DNA of 64,000 nucleotides from Utricularia gibba (taxonomy: Eukaryota > Streptophyta > Magnoliopsida > Lamiales > Lentibulariaceae): NCBI GenBank assembly GCA_002189035.1, contig NEEC01000002.1:372001-436000 (forward strand), written 5' to 3'. The notes under the pieces are model-generated. The model saw only the letters and a list, made by a program, of their open reading frames with translations, did no database searches and was not told the origin of the DNA. Below are positions 9,086-21,329 of the stretch, one piece after another. Each line of letters opens with the position of its first letter. Position 1 is the stretch's first letter. The position numbers and the translations under genes are program-made.

Positions 9086-12000
9086 ATGAGTTGGAGGAGG
9101 GTAGGCAAATCGCTGCAAGGGGTGGCTGCGCACAGTTTGCTTTTCTCTTTTACGCTTTTCCTCGTTCTGAAGCTTGATCACCTTGTTTCTTATTCTTGGT
9201 GGTATGCCTTGCTTCCTCTTTCTCATGCTCTTATATTATTATTATTTTTTTCCGCTTTGTATGTGATATGCAGCATTTTTTCTGGTGGTATTGAAACTTC
9301 CAATTTGGTTGTTTTGTGGAGTGCGGTGTGAAAAGTTACCATCTTTCCTGGTGCCTGGGCTGGTCTCATAGGCTTCATTTTTCATGTTGATTTTATCGTA
9401 CATAGCTTGTTCTGTGAGTGGCGTTGCCATGCCGCAGTACTTTGAAAGTTGACTCTTATCTCTCTTCTTAGAAGCGTCATTTTGTATGGAAAATTATCCG
9501 GGTTCAAGGATGTTGAACTGAGTGGCAATCTAAATGGTGTAAAGGTAAATAATAATAATAATCATAACAGGTCATGTTTAGAGTCAATTGTCGCTGCTGC
9601 AGCAAAAGTGTAATTTTTTTTAAAAAAAATGTTAAATGAATTGCGACATGGCCAAATGCATTCCTAATGTTATGACTTGGTGATCCTGGTATTAATATTA
9701 GAAATATGCTTTTCAGCTGATTGAGTGAAAATACTCTCCATAAAGCAGAAACTTTGATTGGCGAATGCACTTAACTGCACGCTTCCTAGTTTTTGCATGC
9801 CCTCGTCATAGCATATTTAATGTGCTTGTTTGAATTTTCAGGGCCATTTTCGTTCCGTTGTGGCTATTTCATGGAGTTGCTGCCCATGGAAGATTCTCTC
9901 TGCCCGCCCCATCTATTCCTCATGGTCACCATGTAAGCGCTGGTTGCCTTTTGGTTTGAAAAACTTACAGTTTTAAATTTCTTCGGACTAATAGAGTCTC
10001 ATCCTTTTTGGAGAATTGAGAGTGCGCCATCCAATCTTAAATTTTTTGTTTATTTTGTTGGGAGTAGTGGGCCCCTTGCCATGCTGTGGTTGCTATGCCA
10101 CTGCTTGTTGCATTCGAACTGCTTCTTTGTATATATCTCGATGCTTTAAAAGGTAAGGAAGTGAATTATCTTCTTTCCCTCAAATACGGTACCGTACACA
10201 TCAAAAAAATCCATCTAAAGGTAAGTTAGGTAAAAAAAAAAAAAAAGTCCTAAAAATATTATAGACACTATTTTATTCCTTTCATCTAAGTGGCAGAGCG
10301 TGATGATTCGCAGTCACATTGTTGTTTTTGAGATTCGGTTGATTTCTACATGATGCAGATACTGCCTCTCCTGTAGTGGGCCTGAAAGTTGTGTTCCTAC
10401 CTCTGCTGGGTTTTGAAATTATCATTCTTATTGACAATATGAGGTGAATCTTTCACTTTCATAGCTTTAGGTTTTTTTTATCTTCATTTTTTAGAACATA
10501 TATGGTGTTTATTTAGGTTGTGAGTGTTGCTTTTTACGTGATCGAAGAGGACTAATCTCCATTTCTCTTCCAACATGCAATGTGAAATCTTAGGTTTTGA
10601 AAATTTTAATTGTAATTTGATGAGATTAATGCTCCCATGTGATCATTTATTTTAGTGACGTGGCTGAATCTACGTTTTCTTTCCCTTTAAACTCATTCTA
10701 GCGTATTCACTACCATGATTTACCTCGTTTTTACGAAGCAGAATGTGCAGAGCCTTTCTACCGGGAGATGATGAAAGCTTGAATGATGAAGCCATATGGG
10801 AGACAATGCCTGTAAGTGCTATTGTATAAATGATAAAGTGGGTCTCTTGTTTCCAGCCCTGAGCCTTTCTATAAGGGAAAACTCACTCTGATTACAGTAT
10901 TTCTTTAAGGAATAGCTCATTATTTTTTTTTGGCCTAAATTTAAAAAATCAATTGTGAATACAAGTTAATATAGCTGCTTTTATAATAGCTTCACAAGTA
11001 AATTCTGATTCCATCCCCAATTTTTTTTTTATTTTTTGGAAATGGGTCACTTTGCTTGAAGTTAATATAGCTGATGGACAAACTACAGTTGCTTATCACT
11101 GTGATTTTCTTGGAGCAGCACTTCTGGGTAGCAACTGCATTGCTATTCTTTCTTGCTGCTACAGTTCTCACTGTCTTGAAGATTAGCGGTTAGTTGTTTC
11201 CTCTCGTAGTTGCCCTGCCATTTTTTTTTTCTTTTTCAATTTCGAAAGGAAGCTCCACAGCTAGTTTTTTGTGTTATGGAAGTCATATGTCATTGTTTTT
11301 TCCATATTTTTTTCGATCCATTGGGTTGCTAAATTTCGTTTTACTGTCGTACTGAAACAATCAAATGAGATACATTAGTATCTATGGTTCTTTTCTGAAT
11401 CTAGTATATTTTCTGTCTTGCCATTGATGTACATAGACTATAAGGTTCACTAGTTCTGTCATGTGCCTCCTGCTTATGTGTTGTTTGTGGGAATACTTCG
11501 GTTTTTCATGTTCTTCTGTTTGAATATGTGGTAGGTGATGTTCCTGGTCTTGGATGGTGGGATCTGTTCATTAATATTGGGTATCTTGATCAATACCAAT
11601 ACAACTTATCCACAGTTAGTATTATGTGGGGCTTACACTTTCTCATACTTTGATGCTACCACAGAATTGGCGAATGCTTTGCATTTCTTGTTTGCACAAA
11701 ATGGTCTAATCCCATAATTCATAGAAATGGTCAAACAAGGGAAGAAGGTTCTTCTACAACAGTCAGATATGTAGATTGGAATACTGGCTTAGTAGTATCC
11801 AATGTGGGCAATTCAGACGATAGAATATGTGAATGGCAAGATATTGGTGGCCACATCATGAAAATCCTCATTGTTGTTTTCCAGATTCTTCTTTGTATGA
11901 GACTTGCGGTACCAATTTCTGAACCTTTTTTTTAAGTTATTGGTTCTTTCGAGGTTGAGGCTTCATGACTTGTAAACTACTTTATGAAGGGAACACCATC

Positions 12001-13818
12001 AAGTGTGAGCCACATTCCTCTTCCTGTGGTTTTCTCTCCAATATTTGCACTGCAAGGAGCTGGGATTCTGCTTGCTCTTTTTAGATTGATAGAGGAATTT
12101 GTGCTTTTACTATGGAGTGATACCAGTGGAGGCCTGTACTTTGTCTACTCTTCAAGGGTTCATGATTGCTTTGGATTACTTCACCATGGGTCCAGGTACT
12201 CAATTTCAGCTTGCTTATACTAGTGTGTGAAAAATAAAATGAAGGCATGAATGATTGAAAACATTTCTTGTTTGGCCTAGGGTATAGTAATGGAAACTAC
12301 ATCATTTAGGTACAGTTGCCACTAATCTAGCTTCTCTGATATCCTATGGCTATGTAGCTAAGGGGACCATAAGTTCATTTCCTAATTCATTAATATATCT
12401 ATTTTAGGCTCAAAATAGATGTCATGACTCCCAAGTTCCAAGACCTTGTAAAATATTTTTTCTCATCCCGTGGACATTTGCAGACTCTTTCCTTACATTT
12501 TTCAATTGGTGCGTTTACCTTACCGTCCAGGTTCCTTGGATGGTGGTCCATCGATGAAGCATACCAAGAAGAGCAGGCTCGCTTGCTTCATGCTGGGGTG
12601 ACTTGGTATGACCTTCTCCAGTCGGTTCAGTACCAATTGCATGGCTCTATCTAATTCAATTTTCAAAGCACCACTTCTAATTGCTGAGACCTTCATTTGG
12701 TTTGATATACTGAAAACTATACTCCAGAATTACGGATTGAACAATCAAACAGTAATATTCAGCTGCTTCGTAGTATGATACAAGGACAGTTGCCACTGCC
12801 CTTGTATTTCCTCTTCACTTCAGATGCATATATTCTGATTTATGCAGTTGCTACTGCATTTAAGTAGTTTTTTTTTTTTTTTTTGAGAAAAAGTAATAAT
12901 TTCATAAGTGTCTGATATCCTGATATCATGACTCAGTTACAACACCTTCTCTGGTTATCCACCAGAGATAGTTAAGAAAATGCCAAAGAAAGATCTTGCT
13001 GAGGAGGTAAAACCTACACATTTATTATTTGGTTTTTCATGCTTGTGTAATAGATGTACATGTGATTATCTTTTAGGTATGGAGACTCCAAGCAGCGCTT
13101 GGTGAGCAAACAGAAATTACAAAATTCAGCCAGCAAGAGTATGAGCGTCTTCAAAACGTAATACATAGTTTTTATATAAAAATTTATCTATGAATTATGC
13201 GATGCCTTTTGGCATGAAGTTATAGTTTGATCCTGTATGAACTCCGTTGTGAAGATTTACTCTATGTTATAGAGCTTTGTTTGACTTACAACTTAAGAAA
13301 TTGTAGCCGCATGGTCTTTGTACCTATGCAAGGGGTTTAGTTAATGTTAATAAATGCAAAATATGTCGGCCTCTCGTTAAAAAGAAAGCTGTTTGTATCT
13401 TTTTTTTTTTTTTTTGTGTGTTGGCGTGACAACTTGCCAAGTTCCTTGCCTTGCCAGGAAAAAATATTATGTCGAATTTGTTTCGAGGGAGAGATCAGCA
13501 ATGTGAATCTTCCATGCAGACATCGCGTGTTATGCAGGTCAGCTCTTTACAACAATGTTTTGCATGTTCTTCATCACTAGAAATCTAAATTACTTCACAT
13601 TTTTCTTACCTTGAACCCGGAGGAGTTCATTCTTGAGTTTTCAATTTGAAACCAATTATCACCTTAACCCAATTCACGAAAATGTTGTCTCAAATCATCT
13701 TTCACCATCTTTTGTCATGGCGGTTTATATTTTGTACAGCAACTGCGCTGATAAATGCGAGAAATGCCCTATATGCCGAGTAGCCATTGAGGAGGTGCTG
13801 CATGTATATGATGTATAG
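9086..13818 (+). CDS. Multi-pass membrane RING protein (TMEM185/fragile-X-F-associated type)
   Basis: Plant transmembrane RING E3-type protein of 465 residues. Fourteen exons keep frame: 9086-9201, 9842-9932, 10068-10152, 10359-10443, 10742-10811, 11119-11188, 11535-11580, 11665-11908, 11990-12195, 12531-12605, 12937-13006, 13077-13157, 13458-13537, 13740-13818. The first two thirds hold about eight hydrophobic segments (e.g. SLLFSFTLFLVLKLDHL, ALLFFLAATVLTVLKI) of the TMEM185-like domain, with GDVPGLGWWDLFIN and LGWWSIDEAYQEEQARL blocks. A helical linker (EEVWRLQAALGEQTEITKF) precedes a C-terminal C3HC4 RING starting CRICFEGEISNVNLPCRHRV and closing CPIC; the protein ends VYDV. Function in plants is little studied; E3 ligase activity is inferred from the RING. 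The start agrees with the family opening MSWRRV. Confidence 0.92.
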
Positions 13819-14825
13819 AAGCAGCAACTCCAGGGTGCTGTAGTGAACAGTAACAGAGACTCTGATGCAAGATCTAATGCTTTAGTTTAGAAGAAAAGGC
13901 ACAGGTAGTTATTTTTACATTGTGAAGGGTCACCAGCAACCAAATTTTTAACGTACAACAGCACAATGGAAAGAGTTTTTTTTTTTTTTTTTCTCGTCCT
14001 TTTGAAAATGGGTGTACTAGAAAGTACTTCAATATGCACGGTCGTTGTAATGCTTTAGAACTCTCATGGCTTCTTGTTTGAGGTTCAGACTGACTCTAAG
14101 TAGTCTGAATCATATTGAATTCTTGTTTTAGGTATTAAACTGTAATCTCAGCATTTATGTTTTTTTTATTAGCATAATCTCAGCATCTATGTAGTCCAGA
14201 TGCTTGTTTCAATCTGTACACATTTGATGAATCGGTCCATAATGCTCTACAGCCTCCAGAACAAAGTAGGATTCAAATGATCTCTTTGGACGGCAATGAC
14301 TAGTAAAAGGAGAGGGCTCCTCTCGCCTGCTTTCAATGAGCAATACTGAGGCGTTCTTACTCTTAGAGATTGTTACTCTTCAAGCAATAACAGAACAGGT
14401 CATTAAGCGCGATTTTTTTGTGCAATTAATCATATGCATAGCTTCTCATGGATCTCTCTTCTTCATTGTTAAGGTGAGAATAAGAGTGTAAATTTGTTTG
14501 TCTAAATTTTGGCATAAAGCTAATGGCCTGCGAAACTGTGACATTATGAATGATGCAGAAGATTCACATGAAGCTTTTATGACCATTGAGGGGCTCTGTA
14601 GATTTTACTGAAAACTTAGTTGCCAGATTTGTAGCATCATAAGCCTTGAGCGAAGCTTCCATTCACTTGTTGATTCATGGCAATTTGGAACCAAGACGCT
14701 CTCAGTAACAGTCACGTCCACGAGCCATGAGTTACACAGAGAAAGACAGAGTGAACAAGATATTCTTTTCTAACTCACCCTACACTCTACATAAACAAGC
14801 CACTGTGCTGCGGGTTGAGCATAGC
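13819..14825. other. 3' region between convergent genes
   Basis: Holds the 3' UTR of the RING gene and, toward the right, that of the minus-strand HVA22 gene. Contains poly-T tracts (e.g. 13978-13992). No coding exon recognised. Confidence 0.5.
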
Positions 14826-15549
14826 CTAATTATTTTCTTTCTGGTTGGAAATTAAGTGAGAGATTTTGTTCTTGGACTTGGGATCAGAAGGTGGTTTTTG
14901 CGTTTTAGCCTCTCCAAATCTGTGAATCAACTTCTCCCTCACCAGCTTTTGGTAGATGTATGCAGCTCCTCTGAACTGTGGCAACACCAGCCACGCCACG
15001 AACACCAGCTTCAACTCATACCAAATCGGTATCCTTATTTGCAAAAAAAAAAAAAAGGAGTAGTTGTTTAGTGACTAGTCTATTTCTATTTCAAGTTCAG
15101 ATTTTGGGATATGGGTCTTCGTGAAATCTGGATCTTGAAGAAGAAGCAGAAGAATTGAGTGGTTACCATTCCAAGGCGGGTTGTATGAGCATCTCAACGA
15201 GCGTAAAAAAAGAATACAGAATCCAATACGCGAGCCACTGCTCATCGTCCACCTTGGAGGGGCTCTCAATGGCTAAAACGGAAGCGTACCTGTGAACAAA
15301 ACGAACAAAATTACAGCTTCCAACCCCACTTGTAGCAGTAACATGAATTCAACAGATCACTTTGAATTCTTACTTACAGTGGGTAGAGTAGCATGACTGC
15401 CGGCCTGCAATTGCAGTTGCAAAGAACCCAGATTCAGAAACAGATATTAAGATACTGAAAATCTTGGTCTCAAGAACTGATATTGTCTATGCCTGTACTT
15501 ACCCAGCCATGGAATGAAGAAGCGTCAGGGATGTCCACAACCGACTCAT
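14826..15549 (-). CDS. HVA22: HVA22-like protein (TB2/DP1, REEP family)
   Basis: ER membrane-shaping protein of 134 residues, related to yeast Yop1p and REEPs; barley HVA22 is ABA- and stress-induced. Four minus-strand exons keep frame: 15549-15503, 15404-15378, 15289-15167 and 15033-14826. The product opens MSRLWTSLTLLHSMAG, then PAVMLLYPLYASVLAIESPS, KVDDEQWLAYWILYSFFTL, and ends with WIPIWYELKLVFVAWLVLPQ and FRGAAYIYQKLVREKL. These are the hallmark TB2/DP1 hairpin helices and the conserved YASVxAIESPSKxDDEQWLxYWILY block. The C-terminal tail is short and basic. The start ATG gives the usual short N terminus before the first hairpin. Subclass (a to k) is not decided. Confidence 0.93.
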
Positions 15550-15909
15550 TTAGATTCCTAAACAAGCTTCTGATGCAACTGATTTATGATGGAAGCTGGA
15601 GAGGAAGCCTGCTTATGCCTGCTGTACTGATAAATATAAAGTTTCATGTTTCACACCAGAAAGAAAGAAGGTGAAGCCGTGTCATAAATCAGAGAAAGGT
15701 GGAGGGACACGCGTCGTTCTAGAAGCTTGTCCGTCAGTTGTAGGGTCGGCACAGTCAATATCAGCTCTCAGCTAACACAGTACCAGCCTGTCTTTTTCTC
15801 TATGGACTTTGGGGGAGAAGATTTGACTTCTTTTACCATTTGAAAAAGGCATAATACAATGCAATATCAACCATGCCTCTGCTTTCTCAGTTCACATTTT
15901 ACTTAGCCA
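15550..15909. other. Spacer between HVA22 promoter and PPR 3' end
   Basis: Contains the HVA22 promoter and 5' leader on its left and the 3' UTR of the PPR gene on its right. No coding sequence recognised and no clear TATA box. Confidence 0.4.
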
Positions 15910-17442
15910 TCACTGCCCTGAACGCAGGGAGTCAAGGAGCTCAACAGCAGGCAAAAGCATTCTCTCCCGGATATGGAGATCAACCAGCGTGCTCCATGTA
16001 TTGGGATCTGGTCTGAATCCCATCTCCGCCAATCCAAAGAGGGCTGACGCGGCGTCGAGTGCTCGTCCGGCTGTACACAGACTGACCAACAACTCATTCG
16101 ACGTACCAAAATGCGGCACGAACCCCCTACGCAGCATCATGACTAACATGTTCATTGCCTTCTCCATTTCCCCTTCCTTGCATAAAAAATTCAGCACAAT
16201 CCGGTAACTCCCCTTGTTGAGGTAAACACCCTGTTTGTGCAGTTCTTGGAGCATGTCAACAGCCTCGTTAAAGCGGCGTTCTCGGCAGAGTCCTCCGAGA
16301 ATCACATTGAAGGTAACTACATCTGGTTTGCAGTTCGTTTCTTTCATCTTTTCTAGCAAATCAATAGCTTCACTCGTTCTGCCAGACCTGCATGTGAAAT
16401 TGATGAGAGTTGTGTAGACAACAGCATCAGGCCTAAGGCCATCAACTTTCATGTCATTCAACAACTCCTTCGCTTCTCCCAGCCTTCCATCCAGACACAG
16501 GCCATTCATCAAGGTTGAGTAATTAAAAATATTGGGATGACACTGATGCTTTCTCATAAATTCCATGACTTTCTTTGCTTCATCTACTTTTCCTCTCTGA
16601 CAAAAGCCATTGATCAAGAGATTGTATATCACTGCATCAGGAGCTATTTGATGTTTTGAGATCATTTCTTCCAAAAGATCGACAGCCTCTCGCAATCTAC
16701 CGCTTCTGCAAAGGCCATTAACAAGAGTTGAGTAGGTGATCAAGTTTGGGAAAGACGCCTGGGACTTTTCCATCTCTTTAACCAAATTAAAAGCAGAATC
16801 TATGTCACCATTCTTACAATGACATTTCACTAAGATGTTGAAAATGCATGAATTTGGCTCCAACTGAAAATCCTTACGAGCACTCAAGAGAAACCTTCTT
16901 GCTAAATCAGTTTGATTCGCTTCAACTAGAAGATTAAGGCATGTACTTATAGCTTTCATAGAGGGCTTCGAACGTACAATAGGTTGAATACGCTGAAACA
17001 TTTCAATCACCCGATCATGCATTGATGACTTTGAGAAATGCTTCATGAGAACAAGAAATATGCCCTCATGAAATCTGCAAGTCTCCAAGGTCATTCTGTG
17101 CACAACAGCATCAACTGAATCATATCTGCGGAACTGAGCAAGCTTGTAAAGAAGAATACCATAAGTTGAGTTGTTATGCTGAAATCCCCTCTGGACTGAC
17201 GCTTGGTTGAAAATGTGTAAAGCATGATCTGCATTTTTTGCTTGTCTTATGGAGTCAACAATAGACTTATGAGAAAGGTATTTGCTTTTCCTAGTGACTT
17301 GTTTCACTGCAGATCCATTTTTTTGAGGGGTATCTTGTTCTCTTGGGGATAATTCTAGGTGTTTCAGAAGCGAAAATTGAACCGGAGATTCTAATGATCG
17401 AGCAGACGCTACACGAAGACTCTGCGCACTGGCAGCTTTCAT
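15910..17442 (-). CDS. P-class pentatricopeptide repeat protein (At5g18475-like)
   Basis: Intronless coding region of 510 residues. After a roughly 60-residue variable N terminus come about ten 35-residue PPR motifs, e.g. PNLITYSTLVNGLCRSGRLR, PDAVIYNLLINGFCQRGKVD, PNIFNYSTLMNGLCLDGRLG, PDAVVYTTLINFTCRSGRTS and PDVVTFNVILGGLCRERRFN. No E, DYW or SMR extension follows, so it is P-class. Such proteins bind specific organelle RNAs and act in RNA stability or processing. The N terminus (MKAASAQSLRVASARSLESP) is rich in A, S and R, as expected of a mitochondrial or plastid presequence. The At5g18475 assignment comes from overall repeat layout and length. The first 60 or so codons and the upstream region are duplicated at 33.5-34.1 kb. 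Confidence 0.93.
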   Translation of the reverse strand: MKAASAQSLRVASARSLESPVQFSLLKHLELSPREQDTPQKNGSAVKQVTRKSKYLSHKSIVDSIRQAKNADHALHIFNQASVQRGFQHNNSTYGILLYKLAQFRRYDSVDAVVHRMTLETCRFHEGIFLVLMKHFSKSSMHDRVIEMFQRIQPIVRSKPSMKAISTCLNLLVEANQTDLARRFLLSARKDFQLEPNSCIFNILVKCHCKNGDIDSAFNLVKEMEKSQASFPNLITYSTLVNGLCRSGRLREAVDLLEEMISKHQIAPDAVIYNLLINGFCQRGKVDEAKKVMEFMRKHQCHPNIFNYSTLMNGLCLDGRLGEAKELLNDMKVDGLRPDAVVYTTLINFTCRSGRTSEAIDLLEKMKETNCKPDVVTFNVILGGLCRERRFNEAVDMLQELHKQGVYLNKGSYRIVLNFLCKEGEMEKAMNMLVMMLRRGFVPHFGTSNELLVSLCTAGRALDAASALFGLAEMGFRPDPNTWSTLVDLHIRERMLLPAVELLDSLRSGQ

Positions 17443-18554
17443 TGTTTGAACATGTGAAGATCACCTTACAAAATCAAAACACAGCTATTATGCAAAGGAG
17501 AAGAGCATATGAATTCTATAATCTTGATACAACATGACAAAAATCGTTCAAGTGAGATGGGCATGCTTAGAATTTGAATAAGATTCACAAAAGTTGAAAT
17601 ACAAAACACCAGAAACACAAAATTTAGGTTTGGATTAAGCCAGCCAATTAGTGAGCTCAGAAGCAATGCGGAGAAAGCCCCATTTCAAGACAGTAAAGAA
17701 ATGCATTCATGAGGGAAACAAATTCCACAGAAAATGAATCTATGTTCATCATCAACTGACAAGAGGAAGCGAAACGAAATATAAAAAAAAAATCAAATCT
17801 TGAAATAACCAGCAAACCTCGACGGAATCAAGAAAGCGAAAAACATAAACTTGAACCATATAGAAGTCAAGGAACAGGCGCCAATTCACAATGCTTCAAG
17901 ACCCAAACGCATAATCATTTACATACCGTCATTAGCTATCCAGGGAACTACAAGATGGGCATTATTCGAATTTTAAAAAAGCCAGAAACGGGAAACTCCA
18001 ACGGCGGAAACAGCGTGGACAGCGGCCAAGAATCGAAAACTTCGAACGATTTCATTCACTACAATCAATGAATCGGCGAAATTGATCCTACGCAAACAAG
18101 GAAACTGGGTCTCTCCGGAAATGTAGAACACTCGAACACTCCTCTGCGACATTCAGCCTTCTCAAAACAATAGTGGATTAAATTTAAATCGTTTTTTCAT
18201 AAAAAAATGAATAAATATTCACTTGAATTATAAATTATTTATACAATAATTTAATTTTTTTTTTGTTGACTAATTCAAACAATAGTTTCCATGTGAAAGG
18301 AAATTAGATTCCTAAAGTTAAATGGAGTGCCATCACGTGCAAGTTTCACAAAAACCAAAAAGAATCTCATGAAGCAAAAGAAACAAAGTGGTATGAGTTG
18401 TGTTCTGTCCAAATGACTGAAAAGCAGTAGAATGATCTCTGAATGCTCAACAGGATAACAATGACAACTCAATGGTCAAAGAAGACAGAAAGATGAATAA
18501 GTAGGGCCGGGCCGCACTGGCAGCAAACTAGAGGAGATGATTCGGGTAAGGATT
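17443..18554. other. PPR 5' leader and promoter; UAM 3' region
   Basis: Upstream of the PPR start the minus strand has TTTTGTAAG/GTGATCTTCA just before the ATG, a possible leader-intron acceptor, so part of 17460-18150 may be a 5'-UTR intron. The block up to about 17890 is copied upstream of GEMIN2. The rightmost part is AT-rich and then 3' UTR of UAM. No other exon seen. Confidence 0.45.
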
Positions 18555-20330
18555 CTACTTCTTGGCAGTGGATGATGATCCATTCGCCTCGGTGTCTGCT
18601 GGATTCAGTTCTCTCCAAGCATCGATCCAAGTAACCATGGCATCAGAAAGCTTCAAAAAGTATGGATCTATGGGGCCAAGCTTCTCCTTGACAAGCTTCG
18701 ACAGTTCGATGTAGCATTTTTGCACGGTTGTGCACTCTTTTGGGAGAACCACAGACTGGAAGAAGGGGATGATGTCCTCTTGCCAGAATATTCCCTTGTA
18801 TTCCTTCTTCAGGTTTACGAAGGGGTTGCTAGCTTTGCTGTGCCAGATATATGGCAACCCGGTCTTCACTCCCAATCCCAAGTGATCAGCTATCACCTTA
18901 AACAGGAATGAACATATTTGGAAAGCACAGCTTAGAGAAGTTAAACTTGCGGGCAAAAAATCTAGGTTCTACATCATTTCCCTGCTGATAGCACATTTGC
19001 AGCCAAGTGATATACTTGTCGGAAGCTGCCAAAACATTTCGAGCATAAATCTACAACAGACATGCAAGGAAAGGGAAATCACCTTAACACACCATCCAGC
19101 CCACATATCATCATATCTTCCCAGAGGTTGGCCATCCCCCATCAGCCCAAAATACATGGCAGGACCAATGAGATCTCTATTGAAAGCAAGGTTCATCCCA
19201 CACATGGGAAACAGGGAACCTTTTGGAATTGTCAGAACAGCATCCACATACCTGCATGAAACGTCACTTGAATGAAGTAAAAAACAAAAATGCTTGGCAT
19301 AATTCATGATCAAGAGGTTTGTGTTGATCACAAATAATGGAAGTTTTCGACTAACCTTGTGTTCCGCTCACGAGGTTTGACGAGCTGAGTTGGAGCATCG
19401 TAGTCAGGAATGTTGAGCCACAGACCATGAGAGACAGCAGTTGGAACACCTTCCCTCATGCTGAATGGATAGCCACGCACAAAATCTGCACCTTCTCTAT
19501 AAGGATCATAGAGTGTGTTGAAGAACAATGGTGTTGATGGAGACAACAGATTGTGAATGTGCTGAGCCAAAGCATTGATATCTTTCCCAGTTGGATCCTT
19601 AGCCACCTGTTGCATTTCCAAAGATCAAAACTTGAATTTCCACTCGATTAACTACATGCAAATAAGCACCCCAATTGATGAGAACCAGTTTCTCATCTCC
19701 GTCAGATCGCTGTATCCATCAAACGATCCAACCGACGGTCGGCTCACAAATGAAACCGGTTTTTGGGTCAAGAAGCTACATTGAAATTCAAATTTTGCGT
19801 GTGCAAGATGCCAAAAATAAGGAAAAAGTGGCAGACAAACGCGTATGCGGCTTGTCATTTCACATTCTGTAGATGACAAAATTTCGAAGACCAAGTTGGA
19901 AAAAAAAACCCATTCTGCCATACCCTGCCCCAGATCCAATCACCCAAATTCAACTTTCCCAACATTGATGTAAAAAAAAAAACGCCTAAATCCTGCAATA
20001 ACTTACGAAGCAGTCGTCATCAATGGTGTAGATGTACTTCTTTTTCGAGACAAGGTAACCGAAGCAGCGGCAAGCGGAGTCCTTGAACGAGATGCAGGAA
20101 GCTTTGGGGCCAAGGATCCGGTTAATATCATTGCGATTGTAGAGCTCGTAGTCGAATCCTTCGGGTATAGTGACCTTCCTGGAGGGATCGCCGTCCTGGA
20201 CGATGATTAGATGATACGGCTGGAAGAAAGGACGCCACATTTCGAGGAAATCGAGGTTCCTAATCGTCGGTATGACGATGTCCAGTTCATCCGTGAGCGC
20301 CGGCACCACCGGAATCGCGGGCTGAGACAT
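18555..20330 (-). CDS. UAM: UDP-arabinopyranose mutase / reversibly glycosylated polypeptide
   Basis: Interconverts UDP-arabinopyranose and UDP-arabinofuranose at the cytosolic face of the Golgi, supplying Araf for cell-wall polymers and glycoproteins. Four exons keep frame: 20330-20007, 19606-19356, 19251-19083 and 18896-18555, giving 361 residues (family about 355-365). Visible blocks: [37 protein letters not shown], the IYTIDDDCF acid triad, [71 protein letters not shown] and [12 protein letters not shown]. The start at 20330 (MSQPAIPVV) is the only ATG upstream of the conserved domain. A clear TATA box lies about 95 bases upstream. Confidence 0.96.
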
Positions 20331-20421
20331 GACGATCCTCTGGATTTCCGGCAGATCTTGGGAAGTCCAGGGAAGGTCCAAACAGAGAGCGTAGCTGTCA
20401 AGAGAAGAGGGAAGAAGTGGA

Positions 20422-20432
20422 GGTATTTATAG
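20422..20432 (-). promoter_or_regulatory. TATA box of UAM gene
   Basis: Minus strand CTATAAATACC, a near-perfect plant TATA box, 92-102 bases upstream of the UAM start codon and followed by a CT-rich start region. Confidence 0.75.
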
Positions 20433-21329
20433 TCCGACGTTCCCCATCCACCCCCACTAAGCCCAAGTGAGGCGTTTTGCATTTTTGTCAAAACGTCGCC
20501 GTTCCATTAATTAACCGTACTTGAAGACTGGTCACAATTAGTTAGGGTAGCCCCAAAAATAGACGCCCTAACCTATTTTAGTTGTTTAATTAGCTATTTT
20601 AAAATAGGATTCAATCAATTTATTCAAAGTTTTTAGTTAAACATTCTTTACAATAAATTGAATCCATTTCAATTTATTATAAGAAAAAAATAATTATATA
20701 AATTTAATATTTCTAAATCCCATAATTTTTTTAATTTTTTTCAAAAACCATCCCATAATATAATAGTATATGCGTGATTGGTCATGGGTGTTACATGATT
20801 GTCATCAAAATTTAATTAACTAAGGGACTAAGTGGGCATGATTGCATGGTAAGTCGGTCTACTAATATCAATTATTTATGTGGTGGTAAGTTGGTAATAC
20901 ATGATTTTTAATAGGGTGGTTTCTTGCATGATTGAGCTTTCGTATATATTAAATTATTATAATAACAAGTATTTTAATTAAATTATTGTATGCTTTAAAA
21001 ATTTATTTTAAAATTCATAGGTATACCTAAAACTATATCATGTTAGATGAGTATGCCTTTACTTGACTATATTATGTTCATTTTATGAATTTAAATAAAC
21101 ATTTATTTAATCTCATGGGGGTGAGCTTATTCAAACGTATGCTTTAGTTAATATAAGATTTTTAGTCATTGATTAAATATCATATATATTATTTTTATCT
21201 AAATTTAAATAAATTGAAAATATAAATATGAAATATATTGATTGCAATATTGGGAAATGAAAAGCGAAAAAAAGAGTGGGGAGGGAGGGATTCATCTTCT
21301 TCGGAGGATTGTGAGTGAGAACATCAAAG
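20433..21329. other. AT-rich intergenic region
   Basis: Divergent spacer between UAM (-) and the lumenal protein gene (+). AT-rich, with short runs of A or T. No coding exon or repeat family recognised. Confidence 0.45.

Noticed and set aside
20007..20381. Extended N terminus of UAM from 20381
   Set aside because: The extension begins with TTG rather than ATG; the family-type start is the ATG at 20330, with a TATA box at a fitting distance.
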